The notes under the pieces are model-generated. The model saw only the letters and a list, made by a program, of their open reading frames with translations. It made no database searches and had not been told where the DNA came from. The position numbers and the translations under genes were made by a program. Shown in pieces: positions 1 to 8,631 of a stretch of 64,000 nt of DNA. Source of the DNA: Candidatus Dadabacteria bacterium (lineage in GTDB: Bacteria; Desulfobacterota_D; UBA1144; Nemesobacterales; JADFKM01); contig JADFKM010000001.1 of NCBI GenBank assembly GCA_022564935.1, forward strand, positions 29,727 to 93,726, written 5' to 3'. How positions within the stretch are numbered: position 1 is the stretch's first letter; every line of letters starts with the position of its first letter.

Positions 1-621
1 AGCCTCGGCTCCAGGGTACTTCAGGGAAGGGCCGTTGAGTTTGCCAAGAAGTTCGGCGTGCCGGTGCAAATCCGCTCCACTATTGAGCCGGAGCGGGAAG
101 GGACCTGGGTGATAGAAGAGCGGAGCGCTATGGGGGAGTTGGAGCAAATGCTTATCTCGGGTGTCACCTTCGATAATAACCAGTCGAAGATAACGGCGAT
201 TAAAGTTCCCGACAGGCCGGGCATTGCGAGCAGACTGTTCACCCTCATAAGCGATGAGGATATCGTGGTCGATATGATAGTGCAGAACGTGAGCACCGAA
301 GGGTACACGGACATAACGTTCACCGTGTCCCGCACAGATTTTAAGAAGGCCCTGGGCATTACCGAAAGAGTGGCGGGCGAGCTTGGCGCTTCGGGGGTGG
401 TGTCCGACAAAAAAATCGCAAAGCTGTCCATAGTGGGTGTGGGAATGAAGACCCATTCGGGAGTGGCATCCGAGATGTTCAGGGTGCTGGCCGCCGAGGG
501 GATAAACATTTTAATGATCAGCACTTCGGAGATCAAGATCTCCTGCGTTGTAGGGGAGAAATACTCCGAGCTTGCCGTAAGGGCGCTGCACAAGGCGTTC
601 GGTTTGGGGGAGGCGAAATGA
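1..621 (+). CDS. lysC: Aspartate kinase, C-terminal part (5' end outside window)
   Basis: The reading frame is open from the first base and encodes the last 206 residues of an aspartokinase, which phosphorylates L-aspartate at the head of the lysine/threonine/methionine pathway. The visible part starts in the end of the kinase domain (a SLGSRVLQ segment followed by [11 protein letters not shown]) and continues through two ACT regulatory domains, with the typical [13 protein letters not shown] and [16 protein letters not shown] segments. ACT domains bind the feedback inhibitor. The stop codon overlaps the cimA start by 4 bp (ATGA), so the two are probably translationally coupled. The start codon and catalytic region are outside the window. 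A Met codon at 58 is internal, not a start. Confidence 0.95.
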   Translation, partial: SLGSRVLQGRAVEFAKKFGVPVQIRSTIEPEREGTWVIEERSAMGELEQMLISGVTFDNNQSKITAIKVPDRPGIASRLFTLISDEDIVVDMIVQNVSTEGYTDITFTVSRTDFKKALGITERVAGELGASGVVSDKKIAKLSIVGVGMKTHSGVASEMFRVLAAEGINILMISTSEIKISCVVGEKYSELAVRALHKAFGLGEAK

Positions 622-2210
622 GTACCGAAAGAGCGGTAAAGATATACGACGTGACCCTGAGGGACGGCACACAGGGCGAGGACATATCGTTCTCCGTCCA
701 GGACAAGCTGCGTATCGTCGGGAAGCTGGACGAGCTGGGGGTGCACTATATAGAGGGCGGCTGGCCCGGCTCGAACGACAGGGACGAGGAGTTCTTCGAA
801 GAGGTGAAGAAGATTAAGCTCCGGGCCTCAAGGATGGCCGCTTTCGGAAGCACACGCAGGGTATCCATAAGCTGCGATGAGGACGACAACATACAGGCGC
901 TGTTGCGCGCCGAAACGCCCGTTGTTACCATCGTGGGCAAGAGCTGGGACTTCCATGTTACCGAGGTGCTGCGCATCGAGCTTGAGCAGAACCTCGAGAT
1001 AATAAGGGACTCGCTGTCATACCTCAAGGAGCGCACCGACGAGGTGTTCTTCGACGCCGAGCACTTCTTCGACGGCTATAAGCGCAACCCCGAGTACGCC
1101 CTTGCTACTCTTAAGGCGGCCCTTGAGGCTGGGGCCGATGTGGTTGTGCTTTGCGACACGAACGGGGGCACGATGCCCTGGGAAGTGGAGTCCATCGTCA
1201 CTGAAGTGGGTACGAAGCTTGACTCGCCCCCTCTGGGCATACACACACACAACGACGGCGAGATGGGCGTCTCGAACACGCTGTACGCCGTTAGGGCCGG
1301 GGCCTCTCAGGTACAGGGCACGATTAACGGCTACGGCGAGAGGTGCGGCAACGCCAACCTGTGCTCCATCATACCCAACCTGAGGCTCAAGCTGGGCGTC
1401 GAGTGCATAAGCGACGACCGGGTTAAGAAGCTCTACGACGTTTCCCACTTCGTGCACGAGCTGACGAACCTGCCTCCCGTCAAGCACCGCCCGTATGTCG
1501 GCCAAAGCGCGTTCGCCCACAAGGGGGGTCTGCACGTGAGCGCCGTGATGAAAGAGCCGCAGACCTATGAGCACATAGACCCTGATTTGGTGGGCAACAG
1601 GCGGAGGGTGCTTGTGTCGGACCTGTCGGGAAGGGGCAACATCGTCTACAAGGCAAAGGAGCTCGGCGTGGAGCTCGACCCCAAAGACCCGGTGGTCAAG
1701 AAGATCCTGGATGAGCTCAAGAAGCTTGAGAACGAGGGCTACGAGTTCGAAGGGGCGGACGCATCGCTCGAAGTGCTCATCAGGAAACTGCTGGGACAGT
1801 ACAAAAAGCCCTTTGAGCTCAAAGGCGCGCGCATAATCGTCGAGAAGCGAAGGCACGACGACGAGCCCATCTCCGAGGCCACGGTGCAGGTCGAGGTTGA
1901 CGGGGTGATCGAGCACACCGCGGCCATCGGCAACGGCCCGGTAAATGCCCTTGACGGCGCGCTCCACAAGGCACTCGAGAAGTTCTACCCGCAGCTAAAG
2001 GACATAAAGCTTCGCGACTACAGGGTGCGCGTTGTTTCGACCGGGCATGGCACGGACGCAGTGGTGAGGGTGCTCATTGAGTCCACGGACGGCGTGAGGA
2101 GCTGGAGCACCGTGGGGGTGAGCGAGAACATCGTCGAGGCTAGCTGGAAGGCCATGGTGGACAGCATCGACTACAAGCTCATGAGCGACGCCCGCAACTC
2201 TGAGGGATGA
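618..2210 (+). CDS. cimA: (R)-citramalate synthase
   Basis: This 530-residue protein condenses pyruvate with acetyl-CoA to give citramalate, the threonine-independent route to 2-oxobutyrate and isoleucine. It shows the DRE-TIM metallolyase signatures: [16 protein letters not shown] near the N-terminus, the metal-binding [13 protein letters not shown] segment around residue 205, and [15 protein letters not shown]. The C-terminal ~130 residues form a LeuA-type allosteric dimer domain. The [10 protein letters not shown] segment fits CimA better than 2-isopropylmalate synthase. The ATG overlaps the lysC stop, consistent with an operon for aspartate-family and branched-chain synthesis. A 200 bp gap with a G-run repeat and a palindrome separates it from argC. 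Confidence 0.93.
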   Translation: MSTERAVKIYDVTLRDGTQGEDISFSVQDKLRIVGKLDELGVHYIEGGWPGSNDRDEEFFEEVKKIKLRASRMAAFGSTRRVSISCDEDDNIQALLRAETPVVTIVGKSWDFHVTEVLRIELEQNLEIIRDSLSYLKERTDEVFFDAEHFFDGYKRNPEYALATLKAALEAGADVVVLCDTNGGTMPWEVESIVTEVGTKLDSPPLGIHTHNDGEMGVSNTLYAVRAGASQVQGTINGYGERCGNANLCSIIPNLRLKLGVECISDDRVKKLYDVSHFVHELTNLPPVKHRPYVGQSAFAHKGGLHVSAVMKEPQTYEHIDPDLVGNRRRVLVSDLSGRGNIVYKAKELGVELDPKDPVVKKILDELKKLENEGYEFEGADASLEVLIRKLLGQYKKPFELKGARIIVEKRRHDDEPISEATVQVEVDGVIEHTAAIGNGPVNALDGALHKALEKFYPQLKDIKLRDYRVRVVSTGHGTDAVVRVLIESTDGVRSWSTVGVSENIVEASWKAMVDSIDYKLMSDARNSEG

Positions 2211-2214
2211 GTGT

Positions 2215-2275
2215 GCGGGGGGGCCAAGGGGGGTAGAAAAGGGGGGGGGTAAGAAAAGGGGGGTAAGAAGAGGGT
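2215..2275 (+). repeat. Imperfect G-run tandem repeat after cimA
   Basis: Directly after the cimA stop codon there are four runs of six to nine G separated by short A-rich spacers. The unit is roughly a G run followed by TAAGAAAA and occurs about three times. On the coding strand the run spacing would allow an intramolecular G-quadruplex in DNA or in the 3' end of the cimA transcript. No protein is encoded here. The repeat unit is visible directly; any structure or role is inference. Confidence 0.6.
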
Positions 2276-2366
2276 CAAACCGGCTCGGAAGCCCCTGGCA
2301 TGCCCTAGCGATTAACCCCGTTCCACACCTTTCTAGAATCTGAGTAACAAATTAATAACCCCCGTT

Positions 2367-2389
2367 TACAACTACCGCCGGTAGTTGTA
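2367..2389. promoter_or_regulatory. Perfect 10-bp inverted repeat upstream of argC
   Basis: Two perfect 10-base arms (TACAACTACC and its complement) flank a 3-base GCC centre, 22 bp before the argC ATG. As DNA it could be a dimeric operator. As RNA it would be a strong hairpin next to the ribosome-binding region. There is no T tract after it, so it is not a typical intrinsic terminator. An arginine-responsive role is suggested only by position. Confidence 0.5.
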
Positions 2390-2411
2390 GAATCGTGAGC
2401 TGGAGTTTCGA

Positions 2412-3449
2412 ATGACGATTACTGTAAGCATTCTCGGAGCCACCGGGTATACGGGCGCGGAGCTTCTGCGGCTCCTCGTCAGTCACCCGGAGGTGGAGAT
2501 ATCGTGGCTTACCTCGGAGAAGTTCGCCGGGCAGCGCATCGACGAGGTATTCCCGAATCTAGTGGGGTTCTGCGACCTCCGGTGCGAGAGCATCTCGAAG
2601 CTCGGTGAGCTGCCCTCTATAGACCTTGCGTTCTCATGCCTCCCTCACGGGACTTCGATGCACTTCGTGGGGATCCTTGTGGACAACGACATCAGGGTGG
2701 TGGATTTCAGCGCCGATTTCAGGTTCCGCAGAGCGGATAACTACACCCGCTGGTACGGCAGGGAGCACGAAAGGCCCGATCTGGTATCCGAGGCGGCCTA
2801 CGGCCTGACGGAGCTCTACAGGAAAAATATCACGAAGGCGCGCCTCGTGGCCAACCCCGGCTGTTTTGCCACCGGGGCCGTTCTGGGGGTCGCCCCCCTG
2901 AGCACCGAGGGGCTGCTGTCCGGTACGACCGTAGTGGTGGACGCCAAGGGAGGGATGTCGGGGGTGGGCAGGGCGCCTGTGCTCGGGGCCCATTTCGTCG
3001 AGGTGAATGAAGCCATATCGGCAGGGCCGCTCGAGGGTCACGGGCAGAAGGGGGAGATCGAGCAGGAGCTTAGGAACATAGCCGTGGAGCCGTCAAAAGC
3101 CGTTTTTATCCCCCACACCGTGCCCGTCTCGAGGGGCATTTTCACCACCATTTATGCGGATTTTCCCAGGAGATTATACATACCTGAGGTGCTGGAGTAC
3201 TACAGGGAGTTTTACAGGGGCGAGCGGTTCATAAGGTTGTGCCCTGAGGGTACGGTACCGGACGTCAAAAACACCCGGTACTCCAATTTCATCGATATAG
3301 GAATAGGGATTCAGGATGGGAAGGTGATAATCTGCATCGCGCTCGACAACCTGGGAAAGGGCGCTTCGGGACAGGCCGTCCAAAATATGAACGTCATGTT
3401 CGGCTTCGACGAGGGTGAGGGACTCAAACACGGGGGTATGTTCCCGTAG
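2412..3449 (+). CDS. argC: N-acetyl-gamma-glutamyl-phosphate reductase
   Basis: This 345-residue enzyme makes N-acetylglutamate semialdehyde from N-acetylglutamyl phosphate with NADPH, the third step of arginine synthesis, in the cytoplasm. The N-terminus has the dinucleotide-binding ILGATGYTGAELLRLL motif. The catalytic cysteine is C151 in NPGCFATGAVL. The usual substrate-loop region GGMSGVGR and the HTVPVSRGI segment are present. Length is normal for the family. The gene starts 22 bp after a palindrome and is followed 9 bp later by an acyl-AMP ligase gene, which has no obvious metabolic link to arginine. Confidence 0.95.
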   Translation: MTITVSILGATGYTGAELLRLLVSHPEVEISWLTSEKFAGQRIDEVFPNLVGFCDLRCESISKLGELPSIDLAFSCLPHGTSMHFVGILVDNDIRVVDFSADFRFRRADNYTRWYGREHERPDLVSEAAYGLTELYRKNITKARLVANPGCFATGAVLGVAPLSTEGLLSGTTVVVDAKGGMSGVGRAPVLGAHFVEVNEAISAGPLEGHGQKGEIEQELRNIAVEPSKAVFIPHTVPVSRGIFTTIYADFPRRLYIPEVLEYYREFYRGERFIRLCPEGTVPDVKNTRYSNFIDIGIGIQDGKVIICIALDNLGKGASGQAVQNMNVMFGFDEGEGLKHGGMFP

Positions 3450-3458
3450 GAGGTCGGG

Positions 3459-4952
3459 ATGAGCGAGACGGGCGGAGTATGGAGCTTGCTCCTGCGCTCG
3501 GCCGGGAGGTTCCCGGAGAGGACGGCGGCGGTCGAGGGGGGCAGGCATATGACTTACGCCGGGCTGCTGCGGAGGGTTAGGAGCCTCGGAGCGCATCTCA
3601 GAATAAAAGGCTTCGGGAAGCGCGACAAGATCGGGCTGCTCCTTCCAAACTCAACTGAGTTCGTCGTCTCTTTTTTCGCCGCCTCAGGCATCGGGGCCGT
3701 ATCCGTTCCGATTAATCCCGCCTACACCGAAGACGAGATCCGGTTCTATGTCGAGCACGGCTCCCTGCGGCTGCTGGTTACGTCTACAGACTTAGCGGGC
3801 GTCGCGGTGAAGGTAACCGAGGGCACGGGCGCTAAGGTCATGACCGTCAAGGGGGACTCGGCGGACTGGGTCTTCGACACCGAAGCCCTTGCTCCTGAGG
3901 TCGAAGAGGACATTGCTCCTGATGACGAAGCGGTATACCTCTACTCAACCGGCTCCACGGGTAGCCCAAAGCGCGTCGGCAGGACGCACGCAAACCTGAC
4001 GGCGCTTGCCTTTAACCACACGGAGACCATCGGATGGAGCGAGGAGGACAGGGTGCTTTTCACCGTCCCTCTCAGCCACACCTACGGGTTCGGCAATTTC
4101 CTCGGCGCAGTGAAGGTGGGTGCTTCTATGTATATGATGGGGCATATGGCAGGCGGCTTCAAGAGGGGTGAGGTAATCGAGGTCATCGAGCGCGAATCTA
4201 TAACCGTTTTTCCTGCTGTGCCCTTCATGCTCGGTATCCTGGCCGACACCCACCTGCAGCGCAGAGTGGATTTTTCATCGCTGCGCATGGCGCTTTCGGC
4301 AGGCGCCCCGCTGACAGGAGACGTGTATACGAAGTTTAGGGACAAGTTCGGCGTCCAGCCGCGCCAGCTCTACGGCTCCACGGAAACGGGGGTGATCGCC
4401 ATAAACATGAGCGAGGACGTCGACACCAGGTTCGATTCTGTGGGCAGGCCGGTTGCTAATGTGGATGTAAGGGTCGTGGGGCCGGACGGCTCGGAGCGCG
4501 GCGTTGATGAGAGGGGCGAGATAACGGTGAGAAGCCCGTCGATGACCACGTCATACTACGACCTCCCCGAGGAGACTGCGAGGGTCTTTAAGGGCGGGTA
4601 CTACCACACCGGAGATATAGGCAGGGTGGACTCCGATGGGTACATATACATCGAGGGGAGGGAGAAGCTGGTGATAAACGTGGCCGGGAACAAGGTAGAC
4701 CCGGCGGAGGTGGAAGCAGTATTGTGCGCTCATCCCGCGGTGAAAGAGGCCGCCGTCGTGGGCATTGCGGACGAGGGGGGCGCCGAGGTTGTGAAGGCGG
4801 TGATCGTGTTGGAGGGTGAGCTTGAGCGGGCGGAGGTCGTGCAGTATTTAAAGGGCAGGCTGTCGGGCTTCAAGATACCGCGTGTTCTTGAATTCCGGGA
4901 CGAGATTCCAAGAAGCCCAACCGGAAAGGTGCTCCGGGAGAGGCTGAGGTAG
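3459..4952 (+). CDS. Acyl-AMP/CoA ligase (ANL superfamily)
   Basis: This 497-residue adenylate-forming ligase activates a carboxylic acid as acyl-AMP and passes it to CoA or a carrier-protein thiol. All core motifs are intact: the P-loop-like YSTGSTGSPKRVGRTHANL around residue 165, YGSTETG around 307, YHTGDIGRVDSDGYIYIEGR around 385, and the C-terminal catalytic lysine in PRSPTGKVLRERL. The ATG follows an AGGAGG ribosome site after the argC stop. A stand-alone acyl carrier protein gene starts 18 bp downstream, so the ligase probably loads that carrier. The acid substrate cannot be told from the sequence. Confidence 0.88.
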   Translation: MSETGGVWSLLLRSAGRFPERTAAVEGGRHMTYAGLLRRVRSLGAHLRIKGFGKRDKIGLLLPNSTEFVVSFFAASGIGAVSVPINPAYTEDEIRFYVEHGSLRLLVTSTDLAGVAVKVTEGTGAKVMTVKGDSADWVFDTEALAPEVEEDIAPDDEAVYLYSTGSTGSPKRVGRTHANLTALAFNHTETIGWSEEDRVLFTVPLSHTYGFGNFLGAVKVGASMYMMGHMAGGFKRGEVIEVIERESITVFPAVPFMLGILADTHLQRRVDFSSLRMALSAGAPLTGDVYTKFRDKFGVQPRQLYGSTETGVIAINMSEDVDTRFDSVGRPVANVDVRVVGPDGSERGVDERGEITVRSPSMTTSYYDLPEETARVFKGGYYHTGDIGRVDSDGYIYIEGREKLVINVAGNKVDPAEVEAVLCAHPAVKEAAVVGIADEGGAEVVKAVIVLEGELERAEVVQYLKGRLSGFKIPRVLEFRDEIPRSPTGKVLRERLR

Positions 4953-4970
4953 GGTAAAATTTGACGGGGA

Positions 4971-5261
4971 GTGAGAACAACTCAGGGTATAATTGACTCA
5001 ATGCAGGACGATATAAAGGCGCGCATAAGGAAGGTGCTCGGCCGTAAGCTCAGGGACATCGATGTCGGGGCGATTGCCGACGAAGCGCTGCTCATAGAGT
5101 ACGGCGTTGGGGCCGATTCTGTGGCGACGCTCGAGCTGCTCGTGGCCCTGGAGGGCGAGTTCGGCGTGAGCATTGACGAGAGCGCCGTCACGCTTGCCGA
5201 GCTTGAGAGCGTGAGCGCCATGGCGGGGTTTATTGCCAAGCTGCTTGAACGCGGCGGCTGA
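4971..5261 (+). CDS. Acyl carrier protein-like phosphopantetheine protein
   Basis: This small acidic protein of 86-96 residues has the four-helix carrier fold signature. The phosphopantetheine site is GVGADSVATLELL; the modified serine is S50 from the GTG start (4971) or S40 from the ATG at 5001. The usual DSL is DSV here, a tolerated variant. Neither start has a strong ribosome site; the ATG at 5001 begins at the normal position for the family. It lies 18 bp after an acyl-AMP ligase, so the two likely work as a loading enzyme and carrier. It is probably a dedicated carrier, not the main fatty-acid AcpP, because no fab genes adjoin it. Confidence 0.8.
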   Translation: MRTTQGIIDSMQDDIKARIRKVLGRKLRDIDVGAIADEALLIEYGVGADSVATLELLVALEGEFGVSIDESAVTLAELESVSAMAGFIAKLLERGG

Positions 5262-5371
5262 GGCGCTTGGCCGCAATAAGGGCACAGTCCACTGCGACCT
5301 CCCGGTGCTTTTAACCTAGGGCGGCTCAGGTTTCATCCCTGGAGGGAATCCCCATCGTTAGTCCCTGAGAC

Positions 5372-6091
5372 TCAATCCTCTGGGGGTTTTTCTTTGAAAT
5401 GGGCGTCGAATGTGCTGATGACTTCCCTGTGCACCTGCTCGCTCGCCTTGGCTATGGGCTCTAGTACTACCTTTTCATATACTCCGGAGGCTACATTCTC
5501 CAGGTTTTCGTCTCCCGTTGTGCGGGCAAGTCTGAGCACTGCGATTGAGTTGTAGAAGATCGCCTTCGACAGGGCGCGCCTGGCGTCGTCGTACTCGAAA
5601 CTCTCAAGCGCCGTCTGAGCTTCCAGCATCGCGTAAAATCCGACTCCGCAAAATAGGGTCAGCAGCTTCTTGGCCTCCTTGGGGGACATGCCCTCGATCA
5701 AGTATATGAGCGGCGCCTGGACAATGGCCTCAATTTCTTCGATGCTCCTGCTTAGCATTGTGGCAAGCTGCCTCATCTTTTCCTCGTCCACCCTGCCGAG
5801 CAGGTCGAGAAGCGCCTTTTGGACGTATTCCAGTGCGAAGCTCTCCCGGATGTCATCGAGGGAGAGGCCATCGGTTTTCAGGGCCTTGATCTGGGCCAGC
5901 TTTTCTATTGTGGAGGCCGGGTAATACAGAGTGGTGGCTTTGTCGCCCTTACCCTTTGCCTTCTTGCGTTTGGGTTTGGAGATGAAACCGAGCTTCGTGT
6001 AGAAGCTAATGGTCTTTTTGGAGTCCTCGCCGAGATTTATGTTGCGCTTTTCGGCCTCGGCTATCAACTCATCTATGTTCAGCTCCCTCAT
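5372..6091 (-). CDS. MerR-type transcriptional regulator
   Basis: This 239-residue protein begins with a winged-helix DNA-binding domain of MerR type (residues about 1-85), including the ISFYTKLGFISKPKR helix-turn segment, a basic KAKGKGDK wing, and the KALKTDGLSLDDIRE region. The C-terminal ~140 residues are helical, contain no cysteine cluster of metal-sensing MerR proteins, and have no recognisable ligand domain. The target is unknown. It is transcribed in the same direction as, and about 110 bp downstream of, the sirtuin gene. An ARNT-like or stress role would be a guess. Confidence 0.7.
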   Translation of the reverse strand: MRELNIDELIAEAEKRNINLGEDSKKTISFYTKLGFISKPKRKKAKGKGDKATTLYYPASTIEKLAQIKALKTDGLSLDDIRESFALEYVQKALLDLLGRVDEEKMRQLATMLSRSIEEIEAIVQAPLIYLIEGMSPKEAKKLLTLFCGVGFYAMLEAQTALESFEYDDARRALSKAIFYNSIAVLRLARTTGDENLENVASGVYEKVVLEPIAKASEQVHREVISTFDAHFKEKPPED

Positions 6092-6201
6092 ACTAATGAT
6101 ATTAAGCCCGATGGGGGTTGTTTGTCAATCGGTATTTTAAGCCCCCTTAGAGATGCTCGCAGCTCGTTACCAAGGGGAGAAAGAGGCGCTGTGTGGTGCG
6201 C

Positions 6202-6954
6202 TCAGTTAAGCTCGATGCGCTCTTTTATCTTGCCCAATATATGTGGGAGCACCTGAGAGGGCTTGCCGTATATGACGGCGTGGGCGTAGTCGTCGGCCAG
6301 GCTCTCCCGCTCGCTTATTATCACGATCTTCGCGCCCTGCTCGTGGGCGACGGCCGGAAGCGATGCGCCAGGCTGCACGTCTAGGGACGCCCCCGCTATG
6401 AGGAACAGCTCGCATCCGTGGAGCTGCATCCACGCCTCCCGTATCTCCCAGTGAGGCGGGGGCTGGCCGGGGAAAGAGATTCCGGGCTTGAGCAGGTCTT
6501 TGCCGCACGCCTCACATGCGGGAACCTCGGCTCCCTTCTCAAGCACAGACATTATATCATCGGTGCGTGCGTCCTTGCCGCAGCTCGTACAGATGATCCA
6601 CTGTATGGAGCTGTGAAGCTCTATTACATCGAGGGTTCCCGCGCGCTGGTGGAGGCCGTCGGTGGCCTGTGTGAAGAGCGAGTGGACGTAACCCATCATC
6701 CCGAGCTCTGCCAGGGCCTCGTGTGCCGGGTTGGGTGCGGCATTTGCCAGCAGGTGATACGCCGACCTGAGGCTCTTCCAGTATTTAGCCCTGACCTCTC
6801 TACTCGAGCGAAAATTGCTTATCGGGGGGTTGAACTCCGGGTCTGAGAAGTCCGGCAGCCCCGATTCCGCGGATATCTCGGGGCCCGTGAGCACCAGAGT
6901 TTTTTTCGAGCTGAGAATCCATTCTATAGAGGATTCTAATGCGTCCCTTTCCAT
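6202..6954 (-). CDS. Sir2-family protein with degenerate active site
   Basis: This 250-residue protein has the sirtuin layout: a Rossmann-type N-terminus with SAESGLPDF, the DGLHQRAG segment, the catalytic histidine H114 in ELHSS, and a zinc module of C122, C125, C147 and C150. Several residues normally needed for NAD-dependent deacylation differ. The GAG loop is GPE (24-26), the Arg after PDF is Ser, the QN pair before the conserved Asp is QA (A97), and the FGE segment is FPG. It may have a changed activity, or bind NAD or acyl groups without classical deacylation. Neighbours are a MerR regulator downstream and a divergently transcribed DUF971 gene. Confidence 0.78.
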   Translation of the reverse strand: MERDALESSIEWILSSKKTLVLTGPEISAESGLPDFSDPEFNPPISNFRSSREVRAKYWKSLRSAYHLLANAAPNPAHEALAELGMMGYVHSLFTQATDGLHQRAGTLDVIELHSSIQWIICTSCGKDARTDDIMSVLEKGAEVPACEACGKDLLKPGISFPGQPPPHWEIREAWMQLHGCELFLIAGASLDVQPGASLPAVAHEQGAKIVIISERESLADDYAHAVIYGKPSQVLPHILGKIKERIELN

Positions 6955-7122
6955 GCTATAATCTATTATACTATGATACCCCTTGGGGCACTACACTCCA
7001 TTTCCATACCAGTTCTGAAGAGCCTGCCCACAGAATGCGTCGACAAGAAGCGATTTACAAACGGATAAAAGGCGTTTTGAGTTAATTCCGGGGCGATTAG
7101 ACCACAGTTTACGGATAAAGGC

Positions 7123-7458
7123 ATGAAGCCCAAGGAGATTACGGAGTTTAGCCAGAGCGCGCTCCTCATTACGTGGGAAGACGGCCACGAGAGCGTATAC
7201 GCCTACGAGGAGTTGAGGGAAGTGTGCCCGTGCGCAGCCTGCAACACCGATGGAAAGCGGGAGGAGAAGCCCAAATCGGGATTCAGGCGCATTCCGCTCA
7301 GGGTTTCAAGGGCGAATGTGACCTCAAAGAGAATTGAGGATGTTGGGAGCTACGCCATCAGGTTTTATTGGAGCGACGGGCACGACACGGGCATCTACAC
7401 ATTCGATTTTCTGCGCAGCATGTGCTCCTGCAACGATTGTATGCCCGAGGCCGGGTGA
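7123..7458 (+). CDS. DUF971 (GBBH-like N-terminal domain) protein
   Basis: This 111-residue protein consists of a single DUF971 domain, related to the zinc-binding N-terminal domain of gamma-butyrobetaine hydroxylase. Four cysteines in CPCAACN (about residues 35-39) and CSCNDC (near the C-terminus) could bind zinc or an Fe-S cluster. The domain core is ITWEDGHESVYAYEELREVC and IRFYWSDGHDTGIYTFDFLR. Stand-alone DUF971 proteins are often found near iron-sulfur assembly or Mrp genes, but none of those are in this window. It is transcribed away from the sirtuin gene. Confidence 0.82.
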   Translation: MKPKEITEFSQSALLITWEDGHESVYAYEELREVCPCAACNTDGKREEKPKSGFRRIPLRVSRANVTSKRIEDVGSYAIRFYWSDGHDTGIYTFDFLRSMCSCNDCMPEAG

Positions 7459-7579
7459 GGCGCTTTGACCGCCGAAGCGCACCGTACAACCATAAATCAG
7501 GCGTTTCAGCCGTGAGTGATGTTGCAGGCAACCCGCTTGAAAGTGATTTTTGCAGCCACACATAGAGGAGGTGAGCCTT

Positions 7580-8536
7580 ATGGACGCGCTGCATGAAGCC
7601 GCCCTCATCGCCGTAAGGGATTGTATGGGGGTAAAGCCGGGCGAGAAGGCGCTTGTGATTACCGACGGGCCCACGAGGAAGATCGGGTACGCGCTGTTTG
7701 AGGTGGCTAAGAAGCTGGGGGCTGAGGCGTTTTTCATCGAGATTATAACCCGCTCCTCCAACGGGCAGGAGCCCCCGGCGCCGGTGGCCGAGCTGATGAA
7801 GCTCGTGGACGTAATATTGATACCGACGCTTATGTCGATGAGCCACACAGACTCGAGGCGCGAGGCATCGAAAAATGGCGTGAGGATAGCCACCCTTCCG
7901 GGCATCACCGAGGATCTCATGGTGCGGACCCTGGGGGCGGACTACTTCGAGATCGGAAAGTTGAGCGACGCCGTGGCGAAGCTACTCACCGAAGGCTTCG
8001 AGGTCAGGGTCACCTCCGCTAACGGAACTGACGTGACCATGGATATAACCGGAAGGGACGGCGCGGCGGATACGGGGCTTAACCACACCCCGGGGAGCTT
8101 CAGCAACCTCCCCGCGGGTGAGGCATATCTCGCCCCGATGGAAGGACGCTCGGAGGGCGTTGTGGTGATCGACGGCTCAATGGCTGGGATCGGGCTGCTT
8201 GGGGAAGAGCGGATCCGCATCGAAATTACCGGCGGCTACGCTACCGCCATAACGGGGGGCGAGGCGGCGGAGAAGCTTCTGTCTCTTATGGAGCCGCACG
8301 GCGCTCCGGCCTTTAACGTCGCAGAGCTCGGCATAGGCACTAACGACAGGGCGCGCATAATGGGGAACGTGCTCGAGGACGAAAAGGCCATCGGCACCGC
8401 TCATATTGCTTTCGGGGACAACAAGAGCATGGGTGGTACGGTGCGCGTCGCCAGCCACCTTGACGGCGTGATACTCAGCCCCTCGGTACTTATCGACGGC
8501 AAGCCGGTGCTTGAGGACGGGGAGCTTGTGCTTTAG
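7580..8536 (+). CDS. Putative M29-like aminopeptidase
   Basis: This 318-residue protein resembles the leucyl-aminopeptidase-like (M29/NicX-type) metalloenzyme family. Visible family segments include the N-terminal CMGVKPGEKALVITDG, SHTDSRREASKNG, the RVTSANGTDVTMDITGR strand, and the C-terminal AELGIGTNDRARIMGNVLEDEKAIGTAHIAFGDN, which carries likely metal ligands (Glu, Glu, His, Asp). The start at 7580 was chosen because GAGGAGGTGAG lies just upstream; an upstream ATG at 7550 lacks a ribosome site. Substrate is unknown. It stands alone between DUF971 and the VWA membrane protein. Confidence 0.75.
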   Translation: MDALHEAALIAVRDCMGVKPGEKALVITDGPTRKIGYALFEVAKKLGAEAFFIEIITRSSNGQEPPAPVAELMKLVDVILIPTLMSMSHTDSRREASKNGVRIATLPGITEDLMVRTLGADYFEIGKLSDAVAKLLTEGFEVRVTSANGTDVTMDITGRDGAADTGLNHTPGSFSNLPAGEAYLAPMEGRSEGVVVIDGSMAGIGLLGEERIRIEITGGYATAITGGEAAEKLLSLMEPHGAPAFNVAELGIGTNDRARIMGNVLEDEKAIGTAHIAFGDNKSMGGTVRVASHLDGVILSPSVLIDGKPVLEDGELVL

Positions 8537-8631
8537 CCGCTGCTAATCCCGCTTACGACACCCCCTCACCCCTCTATCCCGCGGGTAACTCCTTTTTTTT
8601 GGGGGGCATTCTGTGGTAAATTTAAGATACT

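Noticed and set aside
1017-1967. 316-codon minus-strand open frame
   Set aside because: It lies entirely antisense to cimA, whose protein motifs are clear; the translation has the Leu/Val/Arg-rich look of a shadow frame in GC-rich DNA.
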